A stretch of DNA of 64,000 nt from Pseudomonadota bacterium. GTDB lineage: Bacteria; Pseudomonadota; Gammaproteobacteria; Xanthomonadales; Rhodanobacteraceae. The notes beneath the pieces are model-generated. The model did no database searches. It saw only the letters and a program-made list of their open reading frames with translations, and had not been told where the DNA came from. The position numbers and the translations under genes are program-made. This document shows positions 8,903 to 16,842 of this stretch, piece after piece. Location of the stretch: contig JAKQJM010000061.1 in assembly GCA_029561145.1 (NCBI GenBank), forward strand, positions 62,001 through 126,000, read 5' to 3'. Numbering within the stretch: position 1 is the first letter of the stretch; each line of letters opens with the position of its first letter.

Positions 8903-9262
8903 GCCCGGCCGCGGGTGGGCAACCCCGTCGGCGCGGAAGCGGCTTCAGCGGCTTGTCCCCTCTTGGGAGCGATGCCCCTCGGCGAGTCCAATGCGATCCG
9001 CGACGACCCCATATTCAGGCGACAGAAATCGGGAACAGTCGACGCCGACCCTCGCACCATCGCACAAGGAAAGAGCATTTTTTCTCCGCAAGCCATCTTC
9101 GGTGACGAGATGATCCGGTGCGGGATCGCACTTTCTCATTCCGGTCGGGACATCCGACAACGACGATTCGGCCCAGTCGCTGCCGGGCCGGGATGGGACG
9201 TCATTCCCTGACTGCAGTTGGGCCAGATTCGAGATTTTCCCTGCGGATTTCCGCACACTCCG
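8903..9262. other. Intergenic region with a REP-like element
   Basis: About 360 bases without a supported gene. The only structure seen is a REP-like segment at 8935-8976 (listed separately). No convincing promoter for the downstream pbpC gene was found, and no SD-like sequence precedes its start. Confidence 0.5.
8935..8976. repeat. REP-like palindromic element
   Basis: It begins GGAAGCGGCTTCAGC, 15 bases identical to the element between nuoF and nuoE (reverse strand, 44149-44163), followed by a GGGAGCGATGCC half. It resembles the short dispersed palindromes common between genes in Pseudomonas and Xanthomonas relatives. Confidence 0.55.
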
Positions 9263-11632
9263 ATGCCGATGCCGAACCAGTCCAAATCCCCTCCTCGCAA
9301 GCGACGCTGGTTGCGCCGTCTTGTCGTCTTGCTCATCGTCATCTTCGTCGCCGCGCTGGTTCTGGACCGGCTGTTTCCGTTGCCCTTGCCCGATCCGGAT
9401 CGCGGCAGCACCGTGGTGCTTGCGCGCGATGGATCGCCGCTGCGCGCGTTTGCCGACGCGGAGGGCATCTGGAGTTATCCGGTGGCGCTGGAGGATGTCT
9501 CACCGCTTTATCTTGAAGCACTGGTCAGTTACGAGGACCGCTGGTTCTGGCATCACCCGGGCATCAATCCGATGGCTTCGGCACGCGCGCTCGGCCAGAT
9601 GATCGGCAACGGCCGCATCGTCTCGGGAGGCTCGACCCTGACCATGCAGGTCGCGCGGATACTCGAGCCGCATTCGCGCAGCTTCGCCGGCAAGCTGCGC
9701 CAGAGCCTGCGCGCGTTGCAGCTCGAAGCGCATCTGTCGAAACGCGAAATTCTCGAGTTGTACCTCGACAATGCTCCGTTCGGCGGCACCCTGCGCGGCG
9801 TCGAAGCGGCGTCATGGGCTTATCTGGGCCATTCGGCACGGCGACTCTCGCATGCCGAAGCCGCCCTGCTCGCGGTATTGCCGCAGGCGCCGAGCCGACT
9901 GCGACCGGATCGCGAAGCCGAAGCCGCGCGGGCCGCACGCGACAAGGTGCTCGATCGCATGGCCACGCTCGCTGTCTGGACGCCGTCCGAAGTCACCGAT
10001 GCGCGCATCGAATCGGTGGTCGCACGAACCCTGCAGGCGCCGCTCAGCGCAGCCCTGCTCGCGCGCCGCCTGCACCACGATCGTCCGCGTGAACGACGCA
10101 TCACGACGAGCATCGACATCGAACTGCAGCGCAATGTCGAAACGCGCGTGCGCGATTACCTGGCGCGTCTTCCGGAGCGCACCTCGGCCGCCTTGCTCGT
10201 TGTCGACAACAGCGATCTCAGTACGCTCGCCTATGTCGGCTCGGCGACGTTCGGCGATGAAGCGCGGCTCGGCCATGTCGACATGGTGCGTGCCTGGCGA
10301 TCGCCGGGTTCGACGCTGAAACCGTTTCTCTACGGGCTCGCGCTGGATGACGGCCTGATCCATTCGGAGAGCCTGCTGGTCGATGCACCGCAATCCTTCG
10401 GTGGCTACCGGCCGGGCAACTTCGACATGGCCTTCAATGGCCCGGTCGGCGCTGCCGAGGCCCTGCGCCTGTCGCTCAACGTGCCGGCGGTGGACCTGCT
10501 CGATCGGGTCGGCGCGGCGCGATTCACTGCGCGCCTGGCCAACACCGGCCTGCACCTGCGCCTGCCGCGCGGCGTCGAGCCGAACCTGTCGATCATCCTC
10601 GGTGGCGTTGGTGCGCGCATGGAGGATCTCGCCGGTGCCTATGCCGCGCTCAACCGCAAGGGTATCGGCGGCCTCGTGCGCTACGCGGAGGACGATCCGC
10701 TGGTCGAGCGTCGCGTGCTGTCCGAAGGTGCGGCGTGGATCATCCGCGACGTGCTCGAAGCCAACCCGCGACCCGGCTATCGACCCGGCACCTTCGATAC
10801 CGGATCGCATCCGAAGGTCGCCTGGAAGACCGGCACGAGCTACGGATTCCGCGATGCCTGGGCGATCGGCGGCACACGCCGGCATACCGTGGCGGTCTGG
10901 ATCGGGCGACCGGACGGCACGCCACTGCCGGGTCAGTACGGCGCGGTGACCGCCCTGCCGCTGATGTTCCAGGTTGTCGACAGCCTGCCCCGCTCCGCGC
11001 TCTCGGCGGTACCCGACGCGCCACCGGCGAATGTCACGGAAGCCGAAATCTGCTGGCCGCTCGGCCTGGCCTTCGACGCAACGCATCCCGAGCGCTGCCA
11101 GCAGAAGCACACGGCCTGGGTACTCGATGGCGTGATTCCGCCGACCCTGCCCGAACGCGACGCGCGAACCTGGAGCGCCGGTCTGCTGCAGGTACGCGTC
11201 GATGCGCGGAGCGGATTGCGCCTGAGTCCCGGCTGCAACGTCACCGGCACGCGCGATCTCGAAATCGCGCGCTGGCCGTCATTGGCCTATCCATGGCTGG
11301 CGCGCGATCTGCGTCGACGATCGAACCTCCCTGCGCTCGCGCCACAGTGCGCGGACGACGGCTTTGCCAGCACGCAGGACCTGCGCATCGATGGCATCGC
11401 CGACGGCGCCACGGTCGCACGCGCACCGAACAGCGACATTCCGGCGATGGTCCGCCTGCGCGCACTTGGCGCACAGGGCAACGTCACCTGGCTGGTCAAT
11501 GGTCGACTCGAGGCAACCACCCAAGGCACGGAGTCGTTCGAACATCGCTTCGCCGAAATCGGCGACCAGACCATCACGGCGATGACCGACAGCGGCAACT
11601 GGGCCCAGCTCAAGGTGGGCGTGCTGCGCTGA
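9263..11632 (+). CDS. pbpC: Penicillin-binding protein 1C (bifunctional peptidoglycan synthase)
   Basis: 789 residues from the ATG at 9263 (9269 is equally possible; neither has a clear SD). A basic N-terminus is followed by one membrane anchor (about residues 15-35). The GT51 glycosyltransferase domain comes next with EDRWFWHHPG and STLTMQVAR. The transpeptidase domain follows with nucleophile Ser350 in GSTLK, then SLN and KTGTSYGFRDAW. The C-terminal BiPBP_C beta domain ends the protein. It polymerises and crosslinks glycan strands in the periplasm. In enterobacteria pbpC is next to an alpha-2-macroglobulin gene; here that partner lies at 53201-58183. Confidence 0.95.
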   Translation: MPMPNQSKSPPRKRRWLRRLVVLLIVIFVAALVLDRLFPLPLPDPDRGSTVVLARDGSPLRAFADAEGIWSYPVALEDVSPLYLEALVSYEDRWFWHHPGINPMASARALGQMIGNGRIVSGGSTLTMQVARILEPHSRSFAGKLRQSLRALQLEAHLSKREILELYLDNAPFGGTLRGVEAASWAYLGHSARRLSHAEAALLAVLPQAPSRLRPDREAEAARAARDKVLDRMATLAVWTPSEVTDARIESVVARTLQAPLSAALLARRLHHDRPRERRITTSIDIELQRNVETRVRDYLARLPERTSAALLVVDNSDLSTLAYVGSATFGDEARLGHVDMVRAWRSPGSTLKPFLYGLALDDGLIHSESLLVDAPQSFGGYRPGNFDMAFNGPVGAAEALRLSLNVPAVDLLDRVGAARFTARLANTGLHLRLPRGVEPNLSIILGGVGARMEDLAGAYAALNRKGIGGLVRYAEDDPLVERRVLSEGAAWIIRDVLEANPRPGYRPGTFDTGSHPKVAWKTGTSYGFRDAWAIGGTRRHTVAVWIGRPDGTPLPGQYGAVTALPLMFQVVDSLPRSALSAVPDAPPANVTEAEICWPLGLAFDATHPERCQQKHTAWVLDGVIPPTLPERDARTWSAGLLQVRVDARSGLRLSPGCNVTGTRDLEIARWPSLAYPWLARDLRRRSNLPALAPQCADDGFASTQDLRIDGIADGATVARAPNSDIPAMVRLRALGAQGNVTWLVNGRLEATTQGTESFEHRFAEIGDQTITAMTDSGNWAQLKVGVLR

Positions 11633-11653
11633 ACCCGAGGCCTCGCGCCCGCG

Positions 11654-11659
11654 TAGAAT
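11654..11659 (+). promoter_or_regulatory. Candidate -10 box of yajQ
   Basis: TAGAAT lies in the 54-base gap between pbpC and yajQ, 28 bases before the yajQ ATG. The -35 position is not consensus, so this is a weak call based on the -10 hexamer alone. Confidence 0.35.
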
Positions 11660-11686
11660 CACTCCTTTGCACCAGGAAATCCGCCC

Positions 11687-12169
11687 ATGCCTTCCTTCGA
11701 CGTCGTCTCCAAACTCGATTCGCACGAACTGACCAATGCGGTCGATCAGGCCAATCGCGAACTCGACAAGCGTTTCGATTTCAAGGGCAGCGGCGCGACA
11801 TTCGAACTCGGCGACGGCCTCGTCACGCTGAAGGCCGACGCCGAATTTCGCCTCAAGCAGATGCAGGACATCCTTCTGCAACGGCTGACCGCGCGCGGCA
11901 TCGACGTGCGTTGCGTCGACATCGCCGATCCCGACGTGAACCTCGCCACCGCGCGCCAGAACGTCACCTTGAAGCAAGGCATCGAACAGGTGCTGGCGAA
12001 GAAGATCATCAAGCTGATCAAGGATTCCGGCAGCAAGGTGCAGGCGCAGATACAGGGTGACCAGTTGCGCATCATCGGCAAGAAGCGCGATGAGCTGCAG
12101 GCGACGATCGCGCTGCTGCGCGCCAGCGACCTCGACATGCCGCTGCAGTTCGAGAATTTCCGCGACTGA
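11687..12169 (+). CDS. yajQ: YajQ-family nucleotide-binding protein
   Basis: 160 residues, full length for the family. Characteristic stretches include MPSFDVVSKLD at the N-terminus, DKRFDFKGS, and the C-terminal LRIIGKKRDELQ followed by LPLQFENFRD-like residues (here MPLQFENFRD). YajQ has two ferredoxin-like domains. In Xanthomonas and Stenotrophomonas the homologue is a c-di-GMP receptor that influences transcription and virulence; in other bacteria it binds RNA or nucleotides. It converges on the hybrid kinase gene with only four bases between the stop codons. A GGDEF gene lies in the same window at 20.8 kb, but no direct link can be read from the sequence. Confidence 0.95.
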   Translation: MPSFDVVSKLDSHELTNAVDQANRELDKRFDFKGSGATFELGDGLVTLKADAEFRLKQMQDILLQRLTARGIDVRCVDIADPDVNLATARQNVTLKQGIEQVLAKKIIKLIKDSGSKVQAQIQGDQLRIIGKKRDELQATIALLRASDLDMPLQFENFRD

Positions 12170-12173
12170 GCAA

Positions 12174-15100
12174 TCAGGCGGCGCTGCGCGCGATCAGGCG
12201 CGCGACGAGCGAACGCAAGGCCAGTGGCTTGAGCGGCTTGTGCAGCAGCTCGCATCCGGCCTCCGCTACGGCATCGGCAACCGTCCTGCCGTGATCGGCG
12301 GTGATGATGACGCAGGGTATTTTCCGCGCCGACGCACCGAGCGAATCACGCAGTTCGAGACCACTGACCTGATCGTCGAGGTGATAGTCGAGCAGCAGGA
12401 TATCGGCGCCGTGGGCGGCGAACAATTGTCTTGCCTGTGCCGGCGTTTCGGCGGCATGCACCTCGGCCTGCCAGCCGCTGAGCAGAGCCTGCATGGCACG
12501 CAGCACGGCCGGATCGTTGTCGACGACGAGCAGGCGCCGACGCGGCAGGGACGGTTCGTTCGCGGCAGCGCGCGGCGGCGGAAGGTTCATCGGCGCAGCC
12601 ATCGGCACCTCGATCGCGAACATGGTGCCGTGCCCGATCCGTGACTGCATGCGCAGGCGATGATCGAGCAGCCTGGCGATACGGTCGGCGATGGCGAGAC
12701 CGAGTCCCAGGCCCTCGCCGGAATGGCCGAGCCTGCGGAACTCCTCGAAGATCAGTTCGCGATCGGACTGGGCGATTCCCGGCCCGGTATCCCAGACTTC
12801 GATCGACAGGTTTCTTCCGCGGCGTCGGCAGCCGAGCAGGATGCGCCCGGTGCGTGCATGGCGGATCGCATTGGCAAGAAAATTCTGCACGATCCTCCGC
12901 AGCAGTTGCGGATCGCTGCTCACCCACGCGCGCGAAGCAACACTATGCAATTGCAGGCCGCGCTCGTCAGCGAGCACGCGAAATTCGGCGGCCAGCCCGG
13001 CCAGCCATTCCTGCATCGGGAAGGCCTCGATGCTTGCACGGGTGCGCCCGGCATCAAGTCGTGAAATGTCGAGCAGGCCGGCAAGCAGGTTTTCCGCCGA
13101 GGTCAGTGCGCCGTCGATGTTGTCGATCGATTCCCTGTATTCGACATGGCGCAGGCGTTGCGACAATGCGTGCGCAAACAGATGCGCGGCATTCAGCGGT
13201 TGGGCAAGATCGTGGCTGACCGCGGCGAGAAAACGGGATTTGGCACGATTCGCCTTCTCCGCCTCCTGACGTGCCGAATCGAGTTCCGCCGTGCGCGCGC
13301 TGACGCGTTGTTCGAGCGTCTCGGCGACGCGCATGAGTTCGGCTTCGTTGCGGCGGAATTCGGTGACGTCGGTGAAGGTCGCGACAAAGCCGCCGCCGGG
13401 CATCGGATTGCCGCGGATCTCGACGACGCGTTCGCCTTGTCCGCCAGGAAAACGACGCTCGGCGACATACGGAGTTCCGGCACGCATGTGGTTGATGCGC
13501 TTGCGCACTTCATCCGCGACGGATTCCCCGCCGCCGAGTCCGCGCGCCACGTTCCAGCGCAACAGGTCGGCAACCGGCACGCCGACTCGCAGCAGCTCGT
13601 CCGGGTAGCCGAACAGTTGCGCATACGGACGGTTCCAGGCGACCAGGCCGAGATCGCGGTCGACCACGCTGATGCCCTGGCTCATGTTCTCGAGCGCGGC
13701 TTCGAGCACGCGCTGGTTGAAGCGCAGATCCTGCGAGGTCTCACCGACGATATCGACGACCGCTTCGAGTTCGACCGTGCGCTCGCGACGAGCGACCGTC
13801 AACAGCAGGCGTGCGGACGAGGCACCGATCACGGCAGCAAGTTCGTGCTCGATCGCGGCGACCAGTGCTTCGGACGCGGATGCGCTGCCATCGGCGCCGA
13901 CAAACAGCATCCGGACCTGCTCCTCGGGGAGGAACCGCAGTGACAGCGCGCGCAGGTCGCCGACCTCGACCCGACCGCGCTGGCCGGTCTTCGTCGCATG
14001 CGCGTAGCGCGAGCTCGCAACGAGCGCGATGACGGCGAGGTTCGCGGCGAGGCTCAGCACGACGGCGCGCGCAAGTCGGCTCCAGTCGTCGAGCCCGAGC
14101 AATCGATCGGGCGCGAGCCAGCTCACCCCGAACGGACCATCGGTCACCCAGGCCAGCGAATCCGCACCGATGACAGGCAACATCAAGGCATACAGCCAGA
14201 CCAGGGTGCCTGCCACCATTCCTGCGCCCACCGCACGCGCGCCGACCTGCGGTCGGTACACGGCGACGAGCACACCCGGCGCGATCGCCGACAAGGCCGA
14301 AAACGACACGGCACCGATGTCGGCAAGCGCCTCGCTGGCGACGAGCACGCGGCTGTAGGCCCAGGCCAGCAGCACGACGGCAAGAATGATCAGGCGACGC
14401 TGCATGAGGACTTCGCCGCGCAGGTCGCCGGTCAATGCGCGGCCCCAACCGGCACGCACGCGCAACGGCGCAATCCAGTGATTGCCGATCATCAGGCTCA
14501 GCGCCAGGGTAGCGACAACGACCATGCCGGTCGCGGCGCTCAGCCCGCCAAGAAAAGCCAGCAGGGCCAGGATATGCTGCCCCTGGGCCAGGGGCAGCGC
14601 CAGCACGTAGAGATCGGATGGCACGCCACTCGGCCGGAGCAAGGCATCGCCCGCGCGCGCCAGCGGCAGGATCGGCAGGGCGATCAGCAACATGTACATC
14701 GGGAACAGCCAGCGCGCCGTGCGCACGTGCGCGGCATCCCGGCATTCGACGACGCCCGCGTGGAACTGGTGTGGCAGCGTGAACACGGCGAGCGCGCCGA
14801 GCAGGATCAGGGTCGTGAAGCCAGCGCTGCCATTGGCTGCCGGCGGCAACGCCGTTGCGTCGAATGGAATCTCGAGGCCAAACCAGACCAGAGCGCCGAG
14901 CGCCAGCATCGCGATCAGCTTGAGCACCGACTCGAACGCCATCGCCAGCACGAGCCCGCGATTGTGGGCGGCGGCACTCGCACGCCGTGCGCCGAACAGC
15001 ATCGCGAACACCGCCATCGCGAGCGCAACCCACAGCGCGCTGTCCTGCCAGGCCGGTGCAGCCAGGTCCTGGCGTCGCGCAAGCAGGCCATAGCTCATCG

Positions 15101-15512
15101 CCACCGACTTGAGCTGCAAGGCGATGTACGGAACGATGCCGATCACGGCGACCGCCGTGACGAGCGCGGCGAGCATCGGGCTGCGACCGAGGCGGATCGC
15201 GACGAGATCGGCCAGCGAACTGCTGTTGTGCGCGCGCGCGATCGAGACTAGCCGCATGAGCAGGCCGATCCCGAAAACGTAGATCAGGATCGTGCCGACG
15301 AAAGTCGGCGGCAGCCACCAGCCCGACCGCGACGCCTGTGTCACCGTGCCGTAGAACGTCCACGACGTGCAGTACACGGCAAGCGACAACGCGTAGATGT
15401 GCGACCAGTGACGCGCGAACAACTGTGGCCTGCGATCGCCGAGCACGGCCGCACCGAACAACATGCCGAGCCAGAGCACGCCGGCAGCGATGATGCTCAG
15501 GTCAGGCAGCAC
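12174..15512 (-). CDS. SSS-type hybrid sensor histidine kinase/response regulator
   Basis: 1112 residues. The N-terminal ~500 residues form a sodium:solute-symporter-like membrane domain with about 12-13 spans, starting MLPDLSIIAAGV. A PAS domain follows (LENMSQGISVVDRDL), then a coiled linker (EFRRNEAELMRVAETLEQR). The HisKA domain carries phospho-acceptor His in AVSHDLAQPLN, the HATPase domain has NFLANAIRHA, WDTGPGIA and GEGLGLGL, and the C-terminal receiver has acceptor Asp in ILLLDYHLDD. This architecture is shared by CbrA/NahK-like sensors that link nutrient uptake to signalling. No DNA-binding partner regulator is adjacent, so an internal or remote phosphorelay is likely. The ligand is unknown. 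Confidence 0.9.
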   Translation of the reverse strand: MLPDLSIIAAGVLWLGMLFGAAVLGDRRPQLFARHWSHIYALSLAVYCTSWTFYGTVTQASRSGWWLPPTFVGTILIYVFGIGLLMRLVSIARAHNSSSLADLVAIRLGRSPMLAALVTAVAVIGIVPYIALQLKSVAMSYGLLARRQDLAAPAWQDSALWVALAMAVFAMLFGARRASAAAHNRGLVLAMAFESVLKLIAMLALGALVWFGLEIPFDATALPPAANGSAGFTTLILLGALAVFTLPHQFHAGVVECRDAAHVRTARWLFPMYMLLIALPILPLARAGDALLRPSGVPSDLYVLALPLAQGQHILALLAFLGGLSAATGMVVVATLALSLMIGNHWIAPLRVRAGWGRALTGDLRGEVLMQRRLIILAVVLLAWAYSRVLVASEALADIGAVSFSALSAIAPGVLVAVYRPQVGARAVGAGMVAGTLVWLYALMLPVIGADSLAWVTDGPFGVSWLAPDRLLGLDDWSRLARAVVLSLAANLAVIALVASSRYAHATKTGQRGRVEVGDLRALSLRFLPEEQVRMLFVGADGSASASEALVAAIEHELAAVIGASSARLLLTVARRERTVELEAVVDIVGETSQDLRFNQRVLEAALENMSQGISVVDRDLGLVAWNRPYAQLFGYPDELLRVGVPVADLLRWNVARGLGGGESVADEVRKRINHMRAGTPYVAERRFPGGQGERVVEIRGNPMPGGGFVATFTDVTEFRRNEAELMRVAETLEQRVSARTAELDSARQEAEKANRAKSRFLAAVSHDLAQPLNAAHLFAHALSQRLRHVEYRESIDNIDGALTSAENLLAGLLDISRLDAGRTRASIEAFPMQEWLAGLAAEFRVLADERGLQLHSVASRAWVSSDPQLLRRIVQNFLANAIRHARTGRILLGCRRRGRNLSIEVWDTGPGIAQSDRELIFEEFRRLGHSGEGLGLGLAIADRIARLLDHRLRMQSRIGHGTMFAIEVPMAAPMNLPPPRAAANEPSLPRRRLLVVDNDPAVLRAMQALLSGWQAEVHAAETPAQARQLFAAHGADILLLDYHLDDQVSGLELRDSLGASARKIPCVIITADHGRTVADAVAEAGCELLHKPLKPLALRSLVARLIARSAA

Positions 15513-15583
15513 GCGGAGACTTCCGCTTCGGCGCGGTGATCAAGGTAGCGGCGACGTGTGGTGCGACGCCATCGTATTGCGCC

Positions 15584-15737
15584 GGAAGCCGCTCCCAGCG
15601 CATCGCCAAAGTCCCGCACGCTGGTGCGCTGGGGGAGCTTCCAGCCGGATCATCGGCAGGGGTCGTCTTGGGTCGACCGAACCGTGGACCGGCGGGCACT
15701 GAGGCGTTTCGCACTGGAAGCGGCTCCTGCCGCAATG
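15584..15737. repeat. Pair of REP-like elements
   Basis: The gap between the kinase and the PHB depolymerase contains two related segments, GGAAGCCGCTCCCAGCGC from 15584 and GGAAGCGGCTCCTGCCGCAATG from 15716. Both resemble the elements at 8935 and 44139. No gene is supported in 15513-15779. Confidence 0.45.
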
Positions 15738-15779
15738 AGGGAGGACGAACGGGAACCCTCGTTCGTCGCAACGACGATG

Positions 15780-16820
15780 CTATTCGAGCGGCGCCCCCAG
15801 CGCGGCAGCCGCATTCGCGACCCAGCGCAACTGCTTGCCCTGGCGCGTGTCGTAGTCCGTCCCCGTGTAACCCCACCAGTCCCAACATGCCTTCGGATTC
15901 AACGGCGCGAAGCTTGCGCGGGCTTGAGGATATAGCACGACCAGATGCATCGCGTCGGCCCAGCGGTTGTAGCCGGTGTCACGCACAAAGGCCTGGCCAA
16001 CCGCATCGGCATTCTGCTGGCAGCCGTGGAAGGCGATGTGCAGCGCACAGGTTTCTCCCGCCGAACAGGCCAGCGGCACGTAGACATAGCCCTTGTCGGC
16101 CAATTGCGCGTCCTTGCCGCCCTCCAGATACGCCGACTGGTCGAACTCACGCAATTCACCGTTGGCGGAATCGGCCGGCTTCACGGTGGTCGACACGATC
16201 GCTGACAGGATCTCGCCAGCGCCGTCGAAGCCGCACTTGCCCACGTACGGCGATTCGCTCGTTGCGCAATCGCTTCCGGACGCCGGAGTCGGAAATGTGT
16301 GCGCCATCTCGCGCACGTTGTCTTCGCGAACCACGGCACCGCCGAGCTGGCGATAGAAATCGGCCGCGGCCGAACTCACCGACGCCGCGACCGTCGTATC
16401 GCGCGTTCCATGCATGAGGAAAACCGGATCGCCCTGAAGTCCCTCGAGTGGCGCGATTGCGCCGCTGCCGGCACGCGAGCGTGCGGCTGCGACGAGTGCG
16501 GCCACATCCGGCGCCGCATCCACGGCCGGATTGAGGCAATGCGACAGCGCGGTTTCCAGACTTCCCTGCGCACAACCGTAGGGTCCGCCAGCCAGCAGGG
16601 CGACCCCGGCGACATGGTTGGAGAAGGCCATGTGCACCTGGGTCGCCATGTACGCCCCCGAGGAGATCCCGGAGACCGTCGTGCGGGCCGGATCGAGCGC
16701 AAGTGCGGGCAAGCCCGCTGCAGGTTGCTCCCGGGAGCAAGCGGCAACGCCCAGCAATGCGCCGATTGCGATGGCGACCGGCACGAGTCGTGCCGGGCTA
16801 CGCATGCTGCGGGTTTCCAT
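15780..16820 (-). CDS. PHB depolymerase-family esterase, predicted lipoprotein
   Basis: 346 residues if started at the ATG at 16820. The ATG at 16805 is also plausible, as neither has an SD. A lipoprotein signal ends in LGVAAC, with Cys28 as the lipid anchor. The catalytic domain matches the circularly permuted single-domain PHB depolymerase type: a lipase box GISSG near the N-terminus, Asp in HGTRDTTV, His in EMAHTFPT, then HGCQQN and a Trp-rich end (CWDWWGYTGTDY). Such enzymes hydrolyse extracellular polyhydroxybutyrate to 3-hydroxybutyrate oligomers. It lies 22 bases downstream of a TonB-dependent receptor on the same strand and is probably in its operon. Another short polyester or an acyl ester could be the true substrate. 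Confidence 0.82.
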   Translation of the reverse strand: METRSMRSPARLVPVAIAIGALLGVAACSREQPAAGLPALALDPARTTVSGISSGAYMATQVHMAFSNHVAGVALLAGGPYGCAQGSLETALSHCLNPAVDAAPDVAALVAAARSRAGSGAIAPLEGLQGDPVFLMHGTRDTTVAASVSSAAADFYRQLGGAVVREDNVREMAHTFPTPASGSDCATSESPYVGKCGFDGAGEILSAIVSTTVKPADSANGELREFDQSAYLEGGKDAQLADKGYVYVPLACSAGETCALHIAFHGCQQNADAVGQAFVRDTGYNRWADAMHLVVLYPQARASFAPLNPKACWDWWGYTGTDYDTRQGKQLRWVANAAAALGAPLE

Positions 16821-16842
16821 AGGAGGACGATTCCGTGCCGAC

